Of a DNA stretch of 8,587 nt, positions 1 through 6,477 are shown one piece after another. The position numbers were made by a program, and so were the translations under genes. The DNA is taken from the NCBI GenBank assembly GCA_009845505.1, contig VXZL01000433.1, positions 1-8,587 on the forward strand. The letters are read 5' to 3'. Within the stretch, counting starts at the first letter, position 1. The number at the start of each line of letters is the position of its first letter. Below the pieces are notes generated by a model. That model was not told the origin of the DNA. It saw nothing but the letters and a program-made list of their open reading frames with translations, and searched no databases. The stretch is from Candidatus Poribacteria bacterium. GTDB taxonomy: Bacteria; Poribacteria; WGA-4E; WGA-3G.

Positions 1-19
1 AGAATGTAATACAAGGAAT

Positions 20-47
20 GGATTTAGTCTATTCCCAGACTAAATCC
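20..47 (-). terminator. Hairpin after the epimerase gene, possible terminator
   Basis: A perfect 11-bp inverted repeat (20-30 with 37-47) encloses a 6-base loop, starting 28 bases after the epimerase stop. Read on the minus strand, no clean U-run follows (ATTCCTTG), so it may end transcription only partly or protect the 3' end. On the plus strand a short T run occurs at 65-69. The next gene downstream is outside the window. Confidence 0.5.
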
Positions 48-75
48 GGGCATCCAAAGGGAAATTTTTGGAAAA

Positions 76-1086
76 CTAAATGCCTCTGTAGATGGCCCCA
101 ATGCCGGGGCGTTCTGGCAATATAAGTTTACCTTTATCAAGCGTTACACCCGTATACGGGTCGTTCACAATGAGCAGATTACCGTCCAGATCGGCATAAT
201 CTACAAGTGGCGTTAGGTGCGCAGCGGCAGTGATGCCGAGCGAACTCTCTATCATACAACCCATCATGATACGCAAGCCGTGTGTGCGGGCGACATGTAT
301 CATACGGTGTGCCTCAAGCAATCCACCACATTTGACAAGTTTGATGTTGATGCCGTCAACACATTCAGCAAGCATCGGAATATCACTTGCACGTTTGACG
401 CTTTCATCGGCGATAATGGGTAACTCGGAGTGCTGGCGGACAAACTTGAGTCCAGCCAAATCATTCGGTTGGGTCGGTTGCTCAATCAATTCCACACCGT
501 ATCGCGCCAGTTCGCGAATTTTACGAACCGCCTCTTTCGGTGTCCATGCTGTATTTGCGTCAACATAGATAGGTTTGTCGGTTGTGTCGCGGAGTGCGTG
601 AATTATCTCAATATCGCGAGGTGTGCCGAGCTTGACTTTCAGGATCGGATACATTTCAGCCTGTTTCGCTTTCTCCGCCATTATTTTCGGTTCATCAAGT
701 CCGATTGTAAACGATGTGTGGGGCGTTTTATGTGGATTGAGACCCCAGAGCTGATAGAGCGGGACCCCGAGTTTTTTAGCGAGTCGATCGTGGAGTGCCA
801 TATCAATAGCAGATTTTGCCGCATAATTACCGCCGAGTGTCGCCTCAACAGTCGCCATTACATCATGAATCGCATCAAGATCGTCGGGGAGTTCTGGTCC
901 GATAATCTCCAACGCTACACGAGCCGTCTGAACAGTTTCACCGTAAAACCGCGCCGGTGCCGTTTCACCAATGCCGCCATCAATTTCTACAGAAATGACC
1001 TGTCGGTATGCGTCTGTCGCACGGCGAGCAATCTTGAAGGGATGCTGAAGCTGCAAATCTGTGATTTGAGAGATAACACGCTGCAT
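76..1086 (-). CDS. L-Ala-D/L-Glu-type dipeptide epimerase (enolase superfamily)
   Basis: A 336-residue member of the muconate-lactonizing subgroup of the enolase superfamily. The N-terminal capping domain (about 1-120) precedes a TIM barrel with all expected active-site residues: the KxK motif ILKVKLG (Lys150, Lys152), metal ligands Asp176 (VDANTAW), Glu202 (LIEQP) and Asp227 (IIADES), and the opposite base Lys249 (NIKLVKCGG). A DLD motif (Asp299, Asp301) matches the DxD that, in Bacillus YkfB and E. coli YcjG, binds the dipeptide amino group, which supports dipeptide epimerase over a cycloisomerase or succinylbenzoate synthase. The usual substrate is L-Ala-D-Glu from murein peptides, converted to L-Ala-L-Glu so it can be degraded. 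The ATG follows the amidase stop by one base, with a weak GGGA site, so the two are almost certainly co-transcribed and coupled. Exact dipeptide specificity cannot be read from sequence; other dipeptides are possible. Confidence 0.92.
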   Translation of the reverse strand: MQRVISQITDLQLQHPFKIARRATDAYRQVISVEIDGGIGETAPARFYGETVQTARVALEIIGPELPDDLDAIHDVMATVEATLGGNYAAKSAIDMALHDRLAKKLGVPLYQLWGLNPHKTPHTSFTIGLDEPKIMAEKAKQAEMYPILKVKLGTPRDIEIIHALRDTTDKPIYVDANTAWTPKEAVRKIRELARYGVELIEQPTQPNDLAGLKFVRQHSELPIIADESVKRASDIPMLAECVDGINIKLVKCGGLLEAHRMIHVARTHGLRIMMGCMIESSLGITAAAHLTPLVDYADLDGNLLIVNDPYTGVTLDKGKLILPERPGIGAIYRGI

Positions 1087-1087
1087 A

Positions 1088-3235
1088 TTACTTTTCCCGC
1101 ATTTGTTCTAAATATGCGATAAAACGCTTCTGTTTTTCCACGTCAATTTCCGTATCTGTTTTTAGAAAAGCCCACGCGCCAAAGAAGATAGCGTATGCTT
1201 CCTGCACGATAGAGGCATCTGGGTGATTTAGAGATCTGATTTCAAGGGTCATCGCCATCTTGTTCGTCTGCTGGATTTCAGGCGTTGTCCTATCTTGAAC
1301 GGTGACAGGAGGAGTCTTAAAAGGCGTTCCGTTGAACTGTTCAAGTATTCGCTTCAAAAAGGTCTCTGTCCCTTGATTGCCTCGATAGTGTGCTGCGACC
1401 AGAACGGGTTGTCCTTCACGCCACTGTTTGTGATTAACCTGCAAGTAATATCCGTTTCCCTCAATAGCATTCACCATCTCTATCCGTTTCTTCAAGGACA
1501 TTTCTACCCCAGGCGTATGAATATTATAGACCCTTGCCCCGGCAAGTTCTAACATTGGCTGCAGGGTCTCAATGAGTTGCTTGGTGGCAGGTGCCTCGCT
1601 TTTTGAATCAAGAACGATAACTGTTGCAGCAAATACGCCATCTGCAATAGGATAGAGTTCAGATTTGATAACCGTTGCCTGATTCGGTTCAACTCGAATT
1701 TTGTGTTCCTCTGGATAGTATCCTTTCTTAGAGATGTGAAGCACTGTTTCGGTCTCACCGGAGGCTTCTGATGCCGGATCGGTCATAATGAAAAAGTGTC
1801 CTTCAGTATCTGTAGACGCAGTTAACCCAGAATCAGTTTGCAATTGCACGCCTTGAAGTGGGTCACCCGAGTCAGCATCAGAGACCTGTCCTTGCACAAT
1901 TGCGTTATCGGTGTCCCCAAAGTGAATCGTCAGTGGCAGATGCATCTCTCTGTAGGAGATTTCTACCGTCGCTGTACCCGGCACATCAGGTGCGTGGAGA
2001 TAAAATTGCGCTGCGCCATGCTTTGAGAATTGACGGGTCTCTGCCAAAACCCCATTTGACGTTCGCGCCGCTATGGGTTCATCGTCGGCAATCGGCATCC
2101 CATCAGTATCGCGTGCGGTTGCGGAGATGCCGACGTAACTTTTTCCATCAGCAGGGAGCGTCTCTGTCCACGCGCTCAGTTGTATCTGAGCTGCCGGGGG
2201 TGCCACCTTAAACCACTGCGGCACAGGCAAACTGTGATTTCCATAGTAATTCACCAACTCAGTCTGGACGAAATGGACACCGTTTGAAAGAGGTTCTTCA
2301 ATAGCAACCGTAATCAAATCCGTCCCGCGGTCGTAGTGATGTGGAACAAGCACGTTATCAATTTTGACGCGGATAGTGTCCGTAAAAACCTGCTGACGCT
2401 TCAACATCCACGCCCCTCGTTCATGCAGACCATCCTTAACCCGAATGTGGAGGCGTGGGGTTTTTGTTTCAACGACAGATGCGCGCTGTGGGTTTACCAA
2501 AACACCTTTCGGAAATCCGCCCTCAACATAACGGGCAATACCCCGAAAGTAACCGTATGCCTCTTTCCTGAGATAGTTGTCATCCCGCAGTCGCGCTTCT
2601 TCCTCAGGGTTCGAGAGAAAGGATGCCTCGCATAAGACAGCTGGACATTTGGTTCGCCGTAAGACCCCGAAGCCTGAAGCGGCTATTAATTTGTCCGAAT
2701 AAAGTCCCGATGCTGGAGAGGTAGGTAACTGGAGCGCGTCCGAAACGCCCAGTTGAATATAGCGAGCGAGATCAAGACTGTGGCGCGAGTCATCTGCATC
2801 GCCGTGATACCAAGTAGAGGTATAATTAACCGTGGGATTATCAATACCGTTGTGGTGCAGCGAGATGAAGAAATCCGCACCGCTTTCGTTCGCAATCTGA
2901 CTCCGCATCGGTAGGCTTACATAAGAATCGTCGACCCGTGTCATGATGACGATGACTCCGGCTTTTTGCAATATCTCACGTAAGTGGAACGCTATGCGTA
3001 GATTAACTTCAGCCTCACGGAGTCCTGTCGGACCCCGCTTGTAATCTGGGACATGGCTCTGTCCGCCGTGTCCCGGATCCAGACAAATCTTGAACCCTTT
3101 GAGATGTCGGGCATGCGGCGGGAACTCGGTGTAAGAAGATAGCTGCGGTTCGGTAATTTCTTGGCGGCGGGAACAACCGACGAATAGTAGAAAAATGGCA
3201 GAGATCAGGAAAACTTTATAAAAGAGACGTATCAT
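1088..3235 (-). CDS. Lipoprotein N-acetylmuramoyl-L-alanine amidase (Amidase_3) with Ig-like domains and a degenerate second amidase domain
   Basis: A 715-residue secreted cell-wall hydrolase. Residues 1-20 are a signal peptide ending LFVGC, so Cys21 is the likely lipidation site. Residues 48-238 form a zinc Amidase_3 domain that cuts the MurNAc-L-Ala bond: LDPGHGG (His56), REAEVNL (Glu74), SLHHNG (His127) as zinc ligands and LCEASFLSNP (Glu203) as catalytic acid, all present. Residues about 260-342 look like an Ig-type fold (SNGVHFVQTELVNYYGN), about 350-438 like an invasin/Big_1-type domain (PADGKSYVGISATARDTDG), and about 447-525 like a carboxypeptidase regulatory-like domain (GQVSDADSGDPLQGV). 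Residues about 537-692 seem to be a second, inactive amidase copy. No Shine-Dalgarno sequence precedes the ATG, only the heptamer array, and no other in-frame start was found nearby. The stop is one base from the epimerase start, so the two are translationally coupled. Active amidase assignment is secure; accessory domain borders are approximate. Confidence 0.92.
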   Translation of the reverse strand: MIRLFYKVFLISAIFLLFVGCSRRQEITEPQLSSYTEFPPHARHLKGFKICLDPGHGGQSHVPDYKRGPTGLREAEVNLRIAFHLREILQKAGVIVIMTRVDDSYVSLPMRSQIANESGADFFISLHHNGIDNPTVNYTSTWYHGDADDSRHSLDLARYIQLGVSDALQLPTSPASGLYSDKLIAASGFGVLRRTKCPAVLCEASFLSNPEEEARLRDDNYLRKEAYGYFRGIARYVEGGFPKGVLVNPQRASVVETKTPRLHIRVKDGLHERGAWMLKRQQVFTDTIRVKIDNVLVPHHYDRGTDLITVAIEEPLSNGVHFVQTELVNYYGNHSLPVPQWFKVAPPAAQIQLSAWTETLPADGKSYVGISATARDTDGMPIADDEPIAARTSNGVLAETRQFSKHGAAQFYLHAPDVPGTATVEISYREMHLPLTIHFGDTDNAIVQGQVSDADSGDPLQGVQLQTDSGLTASTDTEGHFFIMTDPASEASGETETVLHISKKGYYPEEHKIRVEPNQATVIKSELYPIADGVFAATVIVLDSKSEAPATKQLIETLQPMLELAGARVYNIHTPGVEMSLKKRIEMVNAIEGNGYYLQVNHKQWREGQPVLVAAHYRGNQGTETFLKRILEQFNGTPFKTPPVTVQDRTTPEIQQTNKMAMTLEIRSLNHPDASIVQEAYAIFFGAWAFLKTDTEIDVEKQKRFIAYLEQMREK

Positions 3236-3241
3236 TGGTCT

Positions 3242-3323
3242 TTGGTTGTTGGTTGTTGGTTCTTGGTTGTTGGAAACTAACCGCTAAGCTATAACCATTA
3301 ACCAACAACTTATAACCAATAAG
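3242..3323. repeat. Two opposed heptamer arrays upstream of the amidase start
   Basis: The plus strand at 3242-3273 is a 7-base tandem repeat TTGGTTG, about 4.6 copies with one change (G to C at 3262). From 3275 to 3323 seven further heptamers run in the opposite sense: AACTAAC, CGCTAAG, CTATAAC, CATTAAC, CAACAAC, TTATAAC, CAATAAG. The two arms are partly complementary: AACCAACAAC at 3300-3309 matches the reverse complement of both 3245-3254 and 3252-3261. In the amidase message the first array lies 7-38 bases upstream of the ATG and replaces any Shine-Dalgarno sequence with an unstructured-type CAACCAA leader. The arms could form a hairpin in two alternative registers near the start codon. 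Confidence 0.85.
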
Positions 3324-3332
3324 TTCGCGTGC

Positions 3333-3785
3333 CTATAAGTCGTCTCTATCTCGGAAAGGTGCGCCGCGTTGACGGGACCTGGGACGACCGAGGACTTCTC
3401 GGAGAATAATCCCTTGACGAATCGATCTCGGTGACAAATCCAGTAGAGCCGTGGCAGGAACGGAACGTATTCCTGCTGGAGATTCGACGGGTACAGGAGG
3501 CGGTTGTGGCTGTGGCGGTTCAACGGGTTCTGGGTCGGCAACAGGTTCTGGTTCTTCAGCGAGCAATGATTCTTCTGCCTCGTCCTGCTGAAGTATCATG
3601 TCTTCCAGCCGCGTCTCAAACGGAAAATCTTCCATGAAAGGCGGTGGTGCAGCATCGCCCTCTGGTGCAGCATTCTCCTCGGCTTCTCTTTCAACGTTCC
3701 CCTGCGATCTGCGCCGACGATTGCCTAAAACAAACGTCAAAATCACAATAAGCAAAGGGATGAGCATCTGGATGATATTTTCCAT
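3333..3785 (-). CDS. Small single-pass membrane protein, acidic and proline-rich, unknown function
   Basis: I do not recognise a named family. The 150-residue product starts with one membrane segment (about residues 2-21) followed by an Arg cluster (NRRRR), predicting N-out/C-in topology. The middle (about 30-105) is very acidic and then proline-rich (EPEPVADPEPVEPPQPQPPP), so likely disordered. The C-terminus has an ordered-looking block at about 112-140, LLDLSPRSIRQGIILREVLG then RPRSRQR. From memory, similar LSP..lRqgIIl.EiLG.Pr blocks end many small membrane-linked hypothetical proteins of bacteria; this needs a profile search. An earlier TTG at 3788 is in frame, but the AAGGAG site sits 7 bases from the ATG at 3785 and only 4 from the TTG, so the ATG is chosen. 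Position directly after two floA genes suggests a microdomain-associated cytoplasmic adaptor, an inference only. Confidence 0.8.
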   Translation of the reverse strand: MENIIQMLIPLLIVILTFVLGNRRRRSQGNVEREAEENAAPEGDAAPPPFMEDFPFETRLEDMILQQDEAEESLLAEEPEPVADPEPVEPPQPQPPPVPVESPAGIRSVPATALLDLSPRSIRQGIILREVLGRPRSRQRGAPFRDRDDL

Positions 3786-3792
3786 CAATTTT

Positions 3793-3798
3793 CTCCTT
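3793..3798 (-). promoter_or_regulatory. Ribosome binding site of the small membrane protein gene
   Basis: AAGGAG on the minus strand is 7 bases before the ATG at 3785 and only 4 before the in-frame TTG at 3788, so it selects the ATG. Confidence 0.8.
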
Positions 3799-3820
3799 CA
3801 AGCCCGGATAAGAGTGCGGG

Positions 3821-4852
3821 TTACGACAGTCCAAGGGAGTGCGCAGAGCGGGTCGTATCCATCTCCTGCGTGCCACCCGGTGATGCAATAGATTGACGCA
3901 TTTCCGTATCAGCAAGGATATTGCGGAGCGTATAATAATCCATAACACTCATTCTCTCCGAATCAAACGAGTCAGCGATAGAGCGCGGGATTTCCGCCTC
4001 TGCCTCAATGAGTACAACCGTCTTTTCTTCAACGAGTGCTTTATTCTCCTCTTCCTCCGCTTCGGCGCGGGCACGCCGTTCTTCCGCTTTTGCGCGTGCT
4101 ATCTTGAGTTCCGCTTGTGCTTGGTCGGTCTGTAATTTAGCACCGACGTTTTCACCAACGTTTATATCGGCAATATCAATGGAAAGGATTTCAAAGGCAG
4201 TGCCTGCCGATAAACCTTTTGCGAGGACTGTTTCCGAGATGAGGACGGGGTTTTCTAAAACCTGTTTGTGGCTTGCCGCCGAACCGATCGTTGTAATAAT
4301 CCCTTCGCCAACTCTGGCGCGGATAGTGTCTTCAGTAGCACCGCCGACCAACCGGTCAATGTCGGCTCTCACCGTAACACGCGCCTTCACAATAAGCTGG
4401 ATGCCATCGCGAGCAACAGCAGTAATGCCGCCACTGGTATCGCCCCTCTCAGGGATGTCAATAATCTCTGGGGTGACACTGACCTGAACGGCTTGCAAAA
4501 CGTCGCGTCCGGCAAGATCAATCGCAGCGGCTTGCGCGAAGCCGAGGTCAATGTTGGCTTTATCCGCAGCGATGAGTGCTGCGACGACGCTACCGACGCG
4601 TCCGCCGGCGAGGTAATGCGCTTCGAGATCGTCAAGAGAGAGCGTTAAACCTGCCTTTGTTGCATTAATCTGTGGTTCAACGATTGAAGCCGGTGGGACC
4701 CGCCGTAAGCGCATCGCAACGAGGTCGAAAATACCGACCTTTACGCCTGCTGCAATCGCAGTAATCCATAAACCGATTGGAACAAGCCAGGTAATAATAA
4801 TTATGAACAGTATAAGTAGGACAGCAATAACTGCTATCATTGTTGGTGCCAT
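3821..4852 (-). CDS. floA: Second FloA-family flotillin-like SPFH protein
   Basis: A 343-residue paralogue of the preceding FloA. A membrane segment at about 6-35 is followed by the SPFH region (about 42-232) with AMRLRRV (46-52), KAGL (66-69), [10 protein letters not shown] (77-86), [10 protein letters not shown] (110-119), [11 protein letters not shown] (167-177), ARVGEGI (179-185) and [20 protein letters not shown] (217-236). A highly charged coiled coil rich in Glu, Ala and Arg runs from about 240 to 288. Unlike its neighbour it keeps the complete FloA tail, with [10 protein letters not shown] and ADTEMR (301-319), then about 25 weakly conserved residues. It differs by a small insertion near 135-143 (ERGDTSGG) and by GATED in place of GAGEE. 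A GGAG site lies 10 bases before the ATG. The pair probably forms mixed oligomers, or one supplies the tail the other lacks; this is inference. Thirty-five bases separate it from the next gene. Confidence 0.94.
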   Translation of the reverse strand: MAPTMIAVIAVLLILFIIIITWLVPIGLWITAIAAGVKVGIFDLVAMRLRRVPPASIVEPQINATKAGLTLSLDDLEAHYLAGGRVGSVVAALIAADKANIDLGFAQAAAIDLAGRDVLQAVQVSVTPEIIDIPERGDTSGGITAVARDGIQLIVKARVTVRADIDRLVGGATEDTIRARVGEGIITTIGSAASHKQVLENPVLISETVLAKGLSAGTAFEILSIDIADINVGENVGAKLQTDQAQAELKIARAKAEERRARAEAEEEENKALVEEKTVVLIEAEAEIPRSIADSFDSERMSVMDYYTLRNILADTEMRQSIASPGGTQEMDTTRSAHSLGLS

Positions 4853-4870
4853 GTTTACTTTTCTCCATTG

Positions 4871-4900
4871 CTACAGCGCGATCACCAGATCGCGCCTACA
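4871..4900. repeat. Palindrome flanked by 5-bp direct repeats between the two floA genes
   Basis: A perfect 8-bp inverted repeat (GCGCGATC 4876-4883, GATCGCGC 4888-4895) with a 4-base loop is flanked on both sides by CTACA (4871-4875 and 4896-4900). In RNA the stem is GC-rich and stable, but no U-run follows, so it is a poor intrinsic terminator. The direct repeats give it the look of a tiny REP- or MITE-like element with a target duplication, or of a processing/stability hairpin between the two floA messages. Confidence 0.7.
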
Positions 4901-4910
4901 AGTCAGTTAA

Positions 4911-5807
4911 TTATTGCTCTGTAACGTTCAAGTTACCTTCACGGAAAGCAGCGGCAAGTGCGCGGGGGACCTGTGCTTCCGCTTCAACGACTTGGGCACG
5001 CTTCTGTTGGACATTGGCAGTCATTTCCTGTTTTCGGGCTACCGCCATGGCGCGCCGTTCTTCCGCTTTCGCTTGCGCGACGACGAGGTCCGCCTCGGCT
5101 TGTTCTGCCTGAAGTTCTGCTCCAATATTTTTCCCAACGTTGACATCAGCAATATCGATAGAAAGGATTTCAAAAGCGGTACCGGCATCAAGCCCGCGGT
5201 CAAGCACTGTTTTCGTGATGATATCCGGATTTTCGAGTACATCTTCATAGGTCTCAGAAGCACCGATAGCACTGATGATACCTTCGCCGACACGTGCGAT
5301 GATCGTCTCTTCGCCTGCACCCCCGACGAGTCGATTGATGTTGGTTCGGACTGTGATACGTACAGTCGTTATCAACTCCACACCATCCAAGGCGAGTGCG
5401 CTGATGCGGGGTGTCGTGATGACGCGCGGGTTAACGCTGACCTGCACGGCTTCAAACACGTCCCGCCCTGCCAAGTCAATAGCGGAAGAGCGTTGAAAAG
5501 AGAGTTCAATTCTGGCTTTATCTGCCGCGATGAGCGCGCTCACGACATTAAGGACGTTACCCCCAGCAAGGTAATGCGCCTCTAACTCGGCAGTGGCTAC
5601 TTTTAACCCAGCCTTATGGGCACTGATTAGCCCTTTGACGATAATATTCGGATTGACTCGCCTCAAGCGCATCCCAATCAAATCAACAATCCGAAGTGGC
5701 ACCCCTGCGGCAACAGCAGCAATCCACAGTCCAACAGGAACGAACCAAAAGAACGCGATAATAAAAATTAGGACAACAAGGGCAATTCCCCCCGTTAAAA
5801 CATCCAT
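4911..5807 (-). CDS. floA: FloA, flotillin-like SPFH membrane-microdomain scaffold (tail-less paralogue)
   Basis: A 298-residue FloA-family protein (Bacillus YqfA type), a bacterial flotillin-like scaffold of functional membrane microdomains. An N-terminal hydrophobic segment at about 8-34 anchors or dips into the membrane. The SPFH region spans about 40-225 and carries near-invariant family stretches: GMRLRRV (45-51), HKAGL (64-68), [10 protein letters not shown] (76-85), [14 protein letters not shown] (108-117), [11 protein letters not shown] (159-169), ARVGEGI (171-177) and [20 protein letters not shown] (209-228). A charged coiled coil rich in Ala, Glu and Arg fills about 230-285. The protein stops at [10 protein letters not shown], whereas FloA normally continues for about 30 residues through a MDY...ADTEMR motif, so the C-terminal tail is missing. 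An AGGAG site 7 bases upstream supports the start. Short nfeD precedes it and a second floA follows after 58 bp. Identity is very secure; the consequence of the missing tail is unknown. Confidence 0.95.
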   Translation of the reverse strand: MDVLTGGIALVVLIFIIAFFWFVPVGLWIAAVAAGVPLRIVDLIGMRLRRVNPNIIVKGLISAHKAGLKVATAELEAHYLAGGNVLNVVSALIAADKARIELSFQRSSAIDLAGRDVFEAVQVSVNPRVITTPRISALALDGVELITTVRITVRTNINRLVGGAGEETIIARVGEGIISAIGASETYEDVLENPDIITKTVLDRGLDAGTAFEILSIDIADVNVGKNIGAELQAEQAEADLVVAQAKAEERRAMAVARKQEMTANVQQKRAQVVEAEAQVPRALAAAFREGNLNVTEQ

Positions 5808-5827
5808 TACTTGTCTCCTACCTATTT

Positions 5828-5914
5828 GGCTGTCAGCAGTCGGCTATCAGCGGTCAAGATGGAACGCCCTACGCAAGTCGCGTGTGGACTTGCGGGACAA
5901 TGCTAACTGCTAAC
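5828..5914. repeat. Heptamer repeats around a hairpin in the nfeD-short/floA spacer
   Basis: On the plus strand four consecutive heptamers at 5828-5855 (GGCTGTC, AGCAGTC, GGCTATC, AGCGGTC) share the pattern RGCNRTC; seen as 14-mers they are a direct tandem repeat with two mismatches. An 8-bp inverted repeat follows (CGCAAGTC 5872-5879, GACTTGCG 5887-5894, 7-base loop), then two identical heptamers TGCTAAC at 5901-5914. The block fills most of the 111-bp spacer and ends upstream of the floA ribosome binding site. I see no coding potential or convincing promoter in it. Confidence 0.7.
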
Positions 5915-5918
5915 CCCT

Positions 5919-6401
5919 CTATTGTAAACTACGAACGACGACACGACTACCTTCGACAAAAATCACTTCAATCTCAGTTTCTGCAGGCACAAATTCGCCC
6001 TGTGTGACAATATCAACGCGGTGTCCACCAATCAATGCAGCACCTGCGGGTCTCAAAGGGGTGAGTGCCTTACCAGATTTCCCAACCAAGTCTACCAATT
6101 CCGAGGGGGGCGCCTGAAAGCCAATTTCTTTATTTTCCGTGGCACTCAAGATGAACGCTTTGCCTGCAGCGGTTGAACGCATCACAGAGAGTGCTATTAT
6201 TGCCAACGGAATAACCACCACAAACGTTATACCCGCATAAGTCAGCGCAGTCTGAAATCCGAACTGCCCCCATGCGACCCCGATACCTATCAGCACGAGC
6301 AAGCAACCCGGCACGCCTGCAGCCCCGAACCCCGGAAGAATCAGTAATTCAATAAATACCAGCAGAATCCCAAGACCGATGAGGAAAATTAGAAACCACA
6401 T
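5919..6401 (-). CDS. Short NfeD-family protein (membrane segments plus OB domain)
   Basis: A 160-residue NfeD-like protein without a protease domain. It has three or four membrane segments (about 2-22, 27-45 and 53-75) with the family turn LPGFGAAG at 22-29, a linker, and the C-terminal OB-fold domain at about 106-158 (GKSGKALTPLRPAG, then RVDIVTQGEFVPA). The OB domain is strikingly similar to that of the full-length NfeD just upstream, sharing GKSG-ALTPLRPAG, RVD-V and VEGS, so the two are probably paralogues from a local duplication. Short NfeD proteins are thought to anchor or regulate SPFH proteins in membrane microdomains rather than cut them, and the FloA gene 111 bp downstream is the obvious partner. 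The start ATG has a modest AGGG site 7 bases upstream. Function is assigned by family and position; no catalytic residues are present. Confidence 0.9.
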   Translation of the reverse strand: MWFLIFLIGLGILLVFIELLILPGFGAAGVPGCLLVLIGIGVAWGQFGFQTALTYAGITFVVVIPLAIIALSVMRSTAAGKAFILSATENKEIGFQAPPSELVDLVGKSGKALTPLRPAGAALIGGHRVDIVTQGEFVPAETEIEVIFVEGSRVVVRSLQ

Positions 6402-6477
6402 AGTTTTACCCTACACTAAATGCGCCTACGACACATCGCAGTCTGTCCCATAGGGCCCATCACCGAAACAAATAGAG

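Noticed and set aside
430..1122. Long open frame of 230 codons on the plus strand opposite the epimerase
   Set aside because: It is antisense to a gene with a complete set of active-site motifs, its product is Cys/Arg-rich with no recognisable domain, and no ribosome binding site was seen.
3242..3323. CRISPR-like repeat array
   Set aside because: Repeat units are 7 bases with no unique spacers and no cas genes nearby.
4008..4487. Open frame of 159 codons on the plus strand opposite the second floA
   Set aside because: It is Ser/Ala/Thr-rich antisense translation of the Glu/Ala/Arg-rich flotillin coiled coil and SPFH region.
5808..5918. Internal promoter before floA (TTGACC at 5853-5858, minus strand)
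   Set aside because: The hexamer 17 bases downstream is GACAGC, a poor -10 box, and the region is repeat-derived.
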